A stretch of 7,196 nt of DNA from assembly GCA_910587785.1 (NCBI GenBank), contig CAJUOA010000135.1, positions 1 to 7,196 on the forward strand, written 5' to 3'. The notes beneath the pieces were generated by a model that saw only the letters and a list, made by a program, of their open reading frames with translations, did no database searches and was not told the DNA's origin. Shown in pieces: positions 1 through 4,452 of the stretch. The translations under genes and the position numbers were made by a program. Position 1 is the first letter of the stretch. Every line of letters starts with the position of its first letter. This DNA is from an uncultured Oscillospiraceae bacterium. GTDB taxonomy: Bacteria > Bacillota > Clostridia > Oscillospirales > Oscillospiraceae.

Positions 1-400
1 TAGGCAATCTTTTCTGGTGGGATATCCTTGATCTGCTCCTGATACGTTGCTACCCTTTGTTCTTCCTGTTCCTGATACCTGGTCGTCTTTTTTTTCTTGT
101 GATCTGACACCGCTGCAGTGCGTCACGAATGCCGCTTGGGCTGCATCCGAATGCCTCCGCCATTTCCCTTTGATATGCATCTGGATGTTCTGCCACATAG
201 GTCCTCAATTTTTCAGGATCGATCTTTCGAAAATCTCGATGCAGCTCTTTCTTTCCTAAGTCCCCCGTTTCCTTCAGCTGCTTTTCCCATTTTTGTATGG
301 TGGATCTCGATACCTTGAACACCTGATGGGTCTCCTCCAGCGTATGTCCTTCCTTGCGATATTCTATTGTCCGTTCCCGGTAGTCTTTTGAATAACTCAT
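1..400 (-). CDS. IS630-family transposase, N-terminal part, read through a -1 frameshift (partial)
   Basis: This is the DNA-binding N-terminal region of an IS630-type transposase. In the zero frame (400 to 50) it encodes 116 residues starting MSYSKDYRERTIEY. It has a helix-turn-helix around residues 17-45 (EETHQVFKVSRSTIQKWEKQ) and a second one around residues 75-95 (YQREMAEAFGCSPSGIRDAL), as in the orfA product of IS630-Spn1-like elements. At the A8G run the zero frame continues about 15 residues to a stop. The -1 frame instead reads KKKTTRYQEQEEQRVATYQ and stays open to position 1, matching the usual IS630 junction (KKKTT-Y-EQ). The catalytic DDE domain would begin just beyond the window edge. 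The ATG at 400 is the natural start. Family assignment is firm; whether the element is intact cannot be judged. Confidence 0.88.
87..95 (-). other. A8G slippery site for programmed -1 ribosomal frameshifting
   Basis: On the minus strand this reads AAAAAAAAG within ACA AGA AAA AAA AGA. Slipping back one base gives AAA AAA AAG ACG ACC, which fuses the helix-turn-helix ORF to a second open frame with recognisable IS630 transposase sequence. A-run slippery sites at this point are well known in the IS630 family. The site and the two frames are seen directly; actual frameshifting is inferred. Confidence 0.8.
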
Positions 401-445
401 GGTTTTATTTTACCATATCCTTTGCTCTTTTTCAACTGTGGCGAC

Positions 446-688
446 TATAAATATGGAGTACCAGAACAGGTAATCCACTGCCAAATGGCGGAAGGTCTCA
501 TTGGCACCCAGCAGAGAACAGATTCCATCCGCGAAAAAGATGCCTGCGAGCGAGAACACGGCGGCGGCACAGAGCTGAAGGAGTATCCCGTGGCGGAACA
601 CATCGTTTGCGCCATCCACGTCCCCTTGGCCGATGCGGACGGCATAGATCGCAACGCCTCCAATGCTGATGAGCATATTCACCGCCCT
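446..688 (-). pseudogene. MATE-family efflux transporter fragment, disrupted by the IS and lacking its N-terminus
   Basis: The minus-strand frame reads VNMLISIGGVAIYAVRIGQG and continues through about 80 residues to DYLFWYSIFI. It contains two hydrophobic membrane segments: residues 1-17, and about 32-52 (ILLQLCAAAVFSLAGIFFADG). The helix, then R-x-G-Q-G-D-x-x-G-A-N, then helix, then L-G-A-N-E pattern is typical of the N-terminal half of MATE (multidrug and toxic compound extrusion) transporters. These are 12-helix proteins of about 450 residues that export drugs using Na+ or H+ gradients. After YSIFI the frame runs into insertion-sequence DNA and stops at 410. Upstream of 688 the MATE similarity ends abruptly, so the first roughly 60 residues are gone. 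The rest of the gene may lie on the far side of the IS. It cannot make a working transporter. Confidence 0.68.
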
Positions 689-715
689 AGAGCACTTCCC
701 TTTTTCGTGCCGCTG

Positions 716-724
716 TGGTATACT
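716..724 (+). promoter_or_regulatory. Candidate extended -10 promoter ahead of the small ORF
   Basis: The plus strand reads TGGTATACT, an extended -10 element (TG-N-TATACT). The best -35 at a 17-base spacing is the weak TTCCCT at 696-701. Transcription would start near 731, just before a hairpin and a ribosome binding site. The motif is seen; its activity is inferred. Confidence 0.4.
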
Positions 725-741
725 GGCACTATGCAGTGATA

Positions 742-768
742 CTTCGCCGCCATAGACGGCCGGCGAAG
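742..768 (+). other. Leader hairpin with 8-bp perfect stem
   Basis: CTTCGCCG at 742-749 is the reverse complement of CGGCGAAG at 761-768, with an 11-base loop. It lies between the candidate promoter and the GGAGGAG ribosome binding site at 772-778, so it would be in the 5' leader of any transcript. No T-run follows, so it is not an intrinsic terminator. Its function is unknown. Confidence 0.45.
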
Positions 769-783
769 CACGGAGGAGAGAAA

Positions 784-924
784 GTGGAACACAATGCCGG
801 AGAAACCGTTGCAGACCGTAACAGCACGGTGGATTTCCTCGTCTTTACGAGAGACGCCCATGAAGAGAGCATAGAGGTCCATGTACAGGACAACGTAGAA
901 GTGGTTTTCGATGGCGGGGAATAA
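784..924 (+). CDS. Small hypothetical ORF with good ribosome binding site (46 aa)
   Basis: I do not recognise this protein. A GTG at 784 follows GGAGGAG (772-778) with a 5-base gap, an excellent ribosome binding site. The frame encodes 46 acidic residues beginning VEHNAGETVADRNSTVDFLV and ending FDGGE. It has no membrane segment; alternating hydrophobic residues (TVDFLVF, SIEVHV, VEVVF) suggest beta strands, perhaps the N-terminal remnant of a longer protein. An ATG at 794 in another frame gives only 26 residues. An opposing minus-strand frame covers the same DNA (679-939) and cannot be excluded. The support is the promoter-hairpin-RBS layout, not homology, and this whole stretch may be gene debris. 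Confidence 0.25.
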   Translation: MEHNAGETVADRNSTVDFLVFTRDAHEESIEVHVQDNVEVVFDGGE

Positions 925-1186
925 ACATAATCTCATCATTCTTGTGGGCCCTTACTATTTTTGTGGTATACGCAGTAAAGTACTAAGTGATCTGTTTACC
1001 AAATTTATTGCGGCACCGCTGGCTAAATTGGTAGAAACGGTGTTCTGCTTCACAATAACTACGCCAATGATTGCGCAAGGTGCTTTTGTGCTTATTTTAG
1101 CTTCAAATTTTTTCTATGTACTATACAACCAGATGAGATATAAGGAGTCTATTTTAGCTGGCTTATTGGACGATACCATTTTATAA
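911..1186 (+). CDS. Hypothetical small membrane protein or fragment in an AT-rich island (91 aa)
   Basis: I do not recognise this protein. The frame from the ATG at 911 runs 91 residues. It has a short hydrophobic stretch near the start (LIILVGPYYFCG, about 8-19) and a strong candidate transmembrane helix at about 50-71 (MIAQGAFVLILASNFFYVLY), then a polar tail (NQMRYKESILAGLLDDTIL). Base composition is much more AT-rich than on either side, which points to a different origin. There is no clear ribosome binding site before 911, and the first few codons overlap the end of the preceding small ORF. The real sequence may therefore start near 925 as the tail of a truncated gene. Its small size and isolation make a remnant more likely than a working gene. 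Confidence 0.3.
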   Translation: MAGNKHNLIILVGPYYFCGIRSKVLSDLFTKFIAAPLAKLVETVFCFTITTPMIAQGAFVLILASNFFYVLYNQMRYKESILAGLLDDTIL

Positions 1187-1206
1187 GGGCTTTATCGTGG
1201 GCCCGC

Positions 1207-1593
1207 TTAGCGGACCACTCGGGAGAGCGCCAGGACCGTCAACCCCTGGAAGTCCCGGAGGACGCGCTCCAGCGCCGGAAGGCCGGGGGCATCCACTACC
1301 CCATAGTAGGGCTCTGCGTCCTCAGAAGCCACGTGGAAGAGAAACGGCATCTCCAGCTCCTCGCAGCAGGAGAGAAGGCGGCGCATCTCGGAACAGTCCA
1401 AAGGAAGGCGGGCAGAAAACTCCCCCACGCCTCGAGCCGCCATGGCTTTGCACCGCCGCAGCTCCTCCAGCGGGCCGTCCGTTTCGTCCGGAACGGTGTT
1501 GCAATAGTACCGCTCCGGATGCTCCCAGCAGCTCCGGGCGGCATCGTCGTTGAGGAGCGTCAGCTCCGCAGCTTCGGGAGAGCGGGCCCGCAC
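1207..1593 (-). pseudogene. Probable amidohydrolase-family fragment fused to a dehydrogenase remnant
   Basis: The downstream half of a 225-codon minus-strand frame, about residues 98-225, reads like part of a TIM-barrel amidohydrolase (Amidohydro_2 type). It has a loop with NDDAARSCWEHPERYY, then CKAMAARGVGEFSARL, then a strand with a candidate metal-binding His (MPFLFHVASED), and finally LTVLALSRVVR. Family members usually have a His at the ALS position (roughly AHS) and continue for 60 or more residues. Here the frame ends in unrelated sequence at 1207. The start is missing as well: the frame is entered from a fragment of another gene. Family assignment rests on remembered motif patterns and is moderate; the pseudogene status is firmer because both ends are broken. 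Confidence 0.5.
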
Positions 1594-1599
1594 CGTTTT

Positions 1600-1884
1600 C
1601 CCCCCACCCAGTCGCAGCAGGGGGAGCCGTCCCCCACCTTGGCGCAGACGGCCTGGAAGATGGGCTTCACATAGGGCTACGCCGCCGGAGACGCCGGTGC
1701 CAACGTAAAGGAGGCCCTTGCTCTCTACATATGCGGTACGGCGGATGGTGTCAGGGAAGTAGCTGTTGCCGCCGGGGTCCGGGCTGTAAAGGATCATGCG
1801 GGGAAGACGGTCTGTTTTCTCCAGTTCATCCAGCAGCACCGCCAGCATACCGCTGCCGGCGGGAGAGATGCAGCCCTCTACCAA
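1600..1884 (-). pseudogene. 6-phosphogluconate dehydrogenase fragment with internal deletion and frameshift
   Basis: The frame from 1884 contains GGNSYFPDTIRR and then GLLYVGTGVSGGVA (about 1779-1675). These match the end of the NADP-binding domain and the substrate-contacting GTGVSGG loop of 6-phosphogluconate dehydrogenase, the oxidative pentose-phosphate enzyme. The next part of the enzyme, normally about 20-25 residues with a GG loop, is missing. Homology resumes in the +1 frame as YVKPIFQAVCAKVGDG and SPCCDWVG (about 1673-1602), matching the following helix and the D-G-x-P-C motif. It then breaks into amidohydrolase-like sequence. The Rossmann nucleotide-binding start and the whole C-terminal helical domain are absent. 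The origin of residues 1-35 (EGCISPAGSGMLAVLLDELE) is unclear and may also be amidohydrolase-like. It is a dead remnant. Confidence 0.68.
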
Positions 1885-1929
1885 TCCCCCCAGGTCTTCC
1901 GCGCCGCAGAGATACGGTTGTGGAAAAGC

Positions 1930-1965
1930 CCCGCCTGCAACTGAGCTGAGTCGGTTGCAGGCGGG
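1930..1965 (-). terminator. Hairpin terminator of the holB-ricT unit
   Basis: CCCGCCTGCAAC (1930-1941) and GTTGCAGGCGGG (1954-1965) form a perfect 12-bp stem with a 12-base loop, 60 bases downstream of the ricT stop. On the minus strand it is followed by GCTTTTCC, a short U-tract. The opposite side is moderately T-rich (CTTGTCTGTCTGTTT), so it could also stop plus-strand transcription coming from the debris region. Confidence 0.8.
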
Positions 1966-2025
1966 CTTGTCTGTCTGTTTGGTTTATATTGCCGTCCCTC
2001 TCCTATCTGTACAAAGAAACGGCGG

Positions 2026-3300
2026 TCAAGAGTTCCCCTTCCCCCTCCTGCGGTAGAAGCGGCGGCGGGGCTTGTGGTCGGCCTTGGTCTCGGGTCTCCC
2101 GTCGCTGCGCGCGGCCTCGCGGGCGGCGCGGTCGGCGGCGGCCTTCTTCTCGGCGGTGGTGTCGGAGACGGGGCGGACCGGGAGGGGCCGGTCAGAGCGC
2201 CCGGGCTTGAGGGGAACGGGGGTGTCGGAGCGGAGCTTTTCCTGCCGCTGGGGCTTCCCGGAGGCGGGGGCGGCGGGCTTCACGCCGGACGCGCCGGGCT
2301 TGCCCTTACCGCTCCTGCGGCGGTCGTGGCGGCGCTGGTCGCGGTGGGCGTCCTCCTCCGGCACGGGGGAGGAGGGCACAGGGGCCACACCGGACCGCCG
2401 GACAAAACGGGACTCCTTCCCTGCCTCCTGGGAAGAGGCGGCCCGGGCGGGGCGGTCCTTGGGAATTTCGATGCCCTCCCGGGAGCCCTTGCCGTTGCGC
2501 AGGACCCGGATCTCGGAGCTCTTGTAGCGCTTGGGGGATTCGGTGGAGCCGTCCAGACGGACGCTGACCTCCCCGCGGAGGAGGTCCACGGCGCTGACGT
2601 TGCCCACGCCGTCGGGGGTGTCCACGAAGCTCTCGTTCTTGGGCATCCGGCCTGCGGCGTCCTCATAGGCGGCCTGCTCATACTTGAGACAGCACATCAG
2701 CCGCCCGCAGGTGCCGGAGATCTTGGTGGGATTCAGGCTCAGGTTCTGCGTCTTGGCCATCTTGATGGACACGGGGATAAACTCGTCCAAAAACTGGCTG
2801 CAGCAGAGGGGCCTGCCGCAGATGCCCAGCCCCCCCAGCATCTTGGCCTCGTCCCGGACGCCGATCTGCCGCAGCTCGATGCGGGCCCGGAAGACCCCGG
2901 CCAGGTCCTTGACCAGCTCCCGGAAGTCCACCCGGCCCTCGGCGGTGAAAAAGAAGATGATCTTGTTGCCCTCAAAGCTGCACTCCACGTTCACCAGCTT
3001 CATCTCCAGGCCGTGGGCGGCGATCTTCTGCTCGCAGATGCCAAAGGCCTCCTTCTCCCGCTTGCGGTTGTTCATGGCCACCTTGTGGTCATTCTCCGTG
3101 GCGGCGCGGACCACAGGCCGCAGGGGCTGGACCACGCTCTGGTCCGGGACGGTGTGGTTGCCCTCCGCACAGCGGGCGTACTCCAGGCCCTGGGCGGTCT
3201 GGACGATGAGGTAGTCCCCCGGCTGGGCCTGGATGCCCTGGGGATCAAAGTAGTAATGCTTCGCGTTGCCGCGGAAGCGGACGCTGACGACTTCTGCCAT
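2026..3300 (-). CDS. ricT: RicT (YaaT) PSP1-domain Fe-S protein with long basic C-terminal tail
   Basis: In Bacillus subtilis RicT (YaaT) forms the Y-complex with RicA and RicF, which binds [4Fe-4S] clusters, acts with RNase Y in mRNA maturation, and is needed for sporulation, competence and biofilm formation. Here the conserved core spans about residues 1-275 of 424. It has an N-terminal beta region (VVSVRFRGNAKHYYFDP), the PSP1 domain (FFFTAEGRVDFRELVKDLA) and a conserved cysteine block: GLGICGRPLCC (C161, C166, C167) and SGTCGRLMCCLKYE (C198, C203, C204). From about residue 280 the protein continues in a low-complexity, Lys/Arg/Pro-rich tail ending RRRFYRRRGKGNS, making it much longer than the roughly 275-residue Bacillus protein. 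I chose the ATG at 3300 (MAEVVSVRFRG), with GAGG upstream, over the in-frame TTG at 3342 that overlaps the holB stop. It lies 38 bases after holB, a pairing usual in Firmicutes. Confidence 0.94.
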   Translation of the reverse strand: MAEVVSVRFRGNAKHYYFDPQGIQAQPGDYLIVQTAQGLEYARCAEGNHTVPDQSVVQPLRPVVRAATENDHKVAMNNRKREKEAFGICEQKIAAHGLEMKLVNVECSFEGNKIIFFFTAEGRVDFRELVKDLAGVFRARIELRQIGVRDEAKMLGGLGICGRPLCCSQFLDEFIPVSIKMAKTQNLSLNPTKISGTCGRLMCCLKYEQAAYEDAAGRMPKNESFVDTPDGVGNVSAVDLLRGEVSVRLDGSTESPKRYKSSEIRVLRNGKGSREGIEIPKDRPARAASSQEAGKESRFVRRSGVAPVPSSPVPEEDAHRDQRRHDRRRSGKGKPGASGVKPAAPASGKPQRQEKLRSDTPVPLKPGRSDRPLPVRPVSDTTAEKKAAADRAAREAARSDGRPETKADHKPRRRFYRRRGKGNS

Positions 3301-3338
3301 AGTGTTGTGATCCTCGATTCCTGGCGCGCAGGGCGCGC

Positions 3339-4199
3339 TCAAATAGATTTGTTCCGGACCTGGTCCATGAGCTCCACGGCCAATGCGCCGGTGAGATGGC
3401 CCACGCCTACATTATAATTGCACTGCCGGATGAACCGTTCCAGGACCTCCGCCGTCCCGGCCAAGGCCCGGCGGCCCAGGCTGGAGGCCATGCGCCGCGC
3501 AAGGGGCGTCCCTCCGCTCCCGTAGCAGGCGGCAAGGCCCGCCGCCGTGAGGTCCCGTGCCCCGGCGAGCATGGCTTGCAGGTCCTCCCGGCTCAGCTTG
3601 CTGTTTTCCAGCTGGACGCAGAAGGGGACGAGGGCAGCGCGCTTCCCCTCGCAGAGAAGCTCACAGAGCCGGAGGGCCCTGCTGCCGGCCGCGGCCTCCT
3701 CCCCCTCCGCCATGCGCCATTCCGCCGCCCGGGAGCGGATGGTGGGGAGCACCGCCGCCCCCTCCGGGGCGCAGAAGAGGAAAGCCGCATGGGGCGGGCC
3801 CTCCTCCAGCACCTTCAGGAGCACGTTCTGGGCCTTGGCCTCCAGAAGGGAGCAGTCGGGGAAGATATACACCTTCCGCCGCCCCTCGTTGGGAAGGATG
3901 TAGGCGTCCGCCGCCGCCCGGCGGAGGACCTCCACGGCCACATTCCTGTGCTCCGGGTCCTCCACCACGGCCACGTCCGGGTGGATGCCCCGCAGGACCT
4001 TCCGGCAGGGGCCGCATTGGCCGCAGGGCCGGTCCGGACCCTCGCACTCCATGGCCGCCGCCACGAACCGGGCCGCCGCCAGGAGGTCCCCTGATCCGCT
4101 TAGGATCACGGCGTGGCCCAGGGCGTCCCGGGCCGCCGCCTGCCGGAGCTCCTCCGTCAGGCGCTCCTGGCCGGGGATGGTCATGCGCTCTGCCGCCAT
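3339..4199 (-). CDS. holB: DNA polymerase III delta prime subunit
   Basis: Delta prime is a stator-like subunit of the clamp loader that places the beta clamp on DNA for the replicative polymerase. The 286-residue product shows the family order. After the N-terminal helix the P-loop is degenerate (SGSGDLLAAA at about 34-43, with no GKT), as expected for a non-ATPase subunit. Next comes the zinc module C52-x6-C59-x2-C62-x2-C65 followed by HPDV, then LPNEGRRKVYIFPDC, then AQNVLLKVLEEGPP, and the sensor/arginine-finger motif LPTIRSR at 151-157. The usual SRC motif reads SRA here, with R157 kept. The C-terminal third is the variable collar domain. The ATG at 4199 is preceded by GGGAGG at a good distance, which favours it over the ATG at 4184. 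It is first in the minus-strand unit with ricT, a standard Firmicute arrangement. Confidence 0.93.
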   Translation of the reverse strand: MAAERMTIPGQERLTEELRQAAARDALGHAVILSGSGDLLAAARFVAAAMECEGPDRPCGQCGPCRKVLRGIHPDVAVVEDPEHRNVAVEVLRRAAADAYILPNEGRRKVYIFPDCSLLEAKAQNVLLKVLEEGPPHAAFLFCAPEGAAVLPTIRSRAAEWRMAEGEEAAAGSRALRLCELLCEGKRAALVPFCVQLENSKLSREDLQAMLAGARDLTAAGLAACYGSGGTPLARRMASSLGRRALAGTAEVLERFIRQCNYNVGVGHLTGALAVELMDQVRNKSI

Positions 4200-4219
4200 A
4201 AGCTGTCCCTCCCGTCTCC

Positions 4220-4234
4220 CCGCCCGGCGGGCGG
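4220..4234 (-). other. GC-rich palindrome in the holB leader
   Basis: CCGCCCG (4220-4226) and CGGGCGG (4228-4234) form a near-continuous palindrome between the promoter and the holB ribosome binding site, about 20 bases before the start codon. It could fold in the leader RNA or be a protein site; nothing shows which. Confidence 0.3.
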
Positions 4235-4258
4235 AGGTGTAAGTGCAAAATCAATTCT

Positions 4259-4288
4259 ATTGTAACACATCCCCGGCGGAAAAATCAA
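4259..4288 (-). promoter_or_regulatory. Promoter for holB-ricT
   Basis: On the minus strand TTGATT (4288-4283) and TACAAT (4264-4259) are separated by 18 bases. The -10 is extended (TG-T-TACAAT). Transcription would begin near 4252, giving a leader of about 50 bases before the holB ATG. It is a good match to a vegetative sigma-A promoter; activity is inferred. Confidence 0.6.
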
Positions 4289-4300
4289 TACGCGCCGGGG
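4271..4300. repeat. 8-bp inverted repeat flanking the holB -35 box
   Basis: CCCCGGCG (4271-4278) and CGCCGGGG (4293-4300) are perfect inverted repeats around a 14-base spacer that contains the -35 hexamer of the proximal holB promoter. This could be an operator for a dimeric regulator, or a hairpin at the start of a transcript from the distal promoter. No T-run suited to termination follows within the spacing expected on the plus strand. Confidence 0.45.
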
Positions 4301-4311
4301 AAAAACCGCAG

Positions 4312-4340
4312 ATTGTATAAAAGTGGGGGCGGCGGCACAA
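4312..4340 (-). promoter_or_regulatory. Possible second, distal promoter for holB-ricT
   Basis: On the minus strand TTGTGC (4340-4335) and TACAAT (4317-4312) are 17 bases apart, giving a start near 4305. The -35 is weaker than that of the proximal promoter. Tandem promoters are plausible but unproven. Confidence 0.35.
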
Positions 4341-4357
4341 AATTTGGAAAAATCCCC

Positions 4358-4386
4358 TTGCAAAGACGGGCCATCCACCTTATAAT
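4358..4386 (+). promoter_or_regulatory. Strong sigma-A-type promoter for ppdK
   Basis: TTGCAA (4358-4363) and a perfect TATAAT (4381-4386) are separated by exactly 17 bases. The start would be near 4393, leaving a leader of about 60 bases before the GTG start codon. This is the best promoter in the window and fits a highly expressed glycolytic enzyme. Confidence 0.8.
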
Positions 4387-4434
4387 AGAATCCTAGCACG
4401 AAGAGCTCTCTTATCAGAAATTCAAATGAACATC

Positions 4435-4440
4435 AGGAGG
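4435..4440 (+). promoter_or_regulatory. Ribosome binding site that decides the ppdK start
   Basis: A perfect AGGAGG lies downstream of the ATG at 4426, so that ATG cannot use it. The candidates it can serve are GTG at 4453 (12-base gap, rather long) and the rare ATT at 4447 (6-base gap). GTG gives a protein beginning (M)DKKKFVYLFSEGN, which lines up with known clostridial enzymes. Confidence 0.65.
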
Positions 4441-4452
4441 AAAACGATTAAA

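Larger units (their letters stand above)
1..445 (-). mobile_element. IS630-family insertion sequence, partial (transposase 5' end)
   Basis: The first 445 bases carry one end of an IS630/Tc1-mariner-type insertion sequence reading on the minus strand; the rest lies outside the window. The element is recognised from its transposase, which has a helix-turn-helix N-terminus and an A8G frameshift site. The outer edge is inferred: a MATE-transporter reading frame is interrupted at a TA dinucleotide (446-447), and IS630 elements insert at TA and duplicate it. On the minus strand the element would then begin GTCGCCACAGTTG just inside position 445. The other terminal repeat is not in view, so the exact boundary is a best guess and could shift by two bases to the next TA. 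Confidence 0.75.

Noticed and set aside
679..939. 86-codon minus-strand frame
   Set aside because: It has no ribosome binding site of note and opposes the segment with the promoter-hairpin-RBS order. I could not recognise it, and left it as an alternative in the small-ORF entry.
1018..1060. tRNA-like stretch (GGCTAAATTGGTAGAAACG)
   Set aside because: It resembles the D-arm of a tRNA-Leu, but there is no matching acceptor stem, anticodon arm or T-loop (GGTTCGAATCC) downstream.
1197..1674. Plus-strand frames across the chimeric pseudogene
   Set aside because: The minus strand carries the recognisable enzyme motifs; the plus-strand products are Pro/Arg-rich shadows.
2074..3417. A 447-codon plus-strand frame opposite ricT
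   Set aside because: It is a shadow of ricT and the end of holB; its composition is low-complexity Gly/Ala/Leu with no motifs.
3396..4201. Plus-strand frames opposite holB
   Set aside because: They are proline- and glycine-rich shadows of a well-supported gene.
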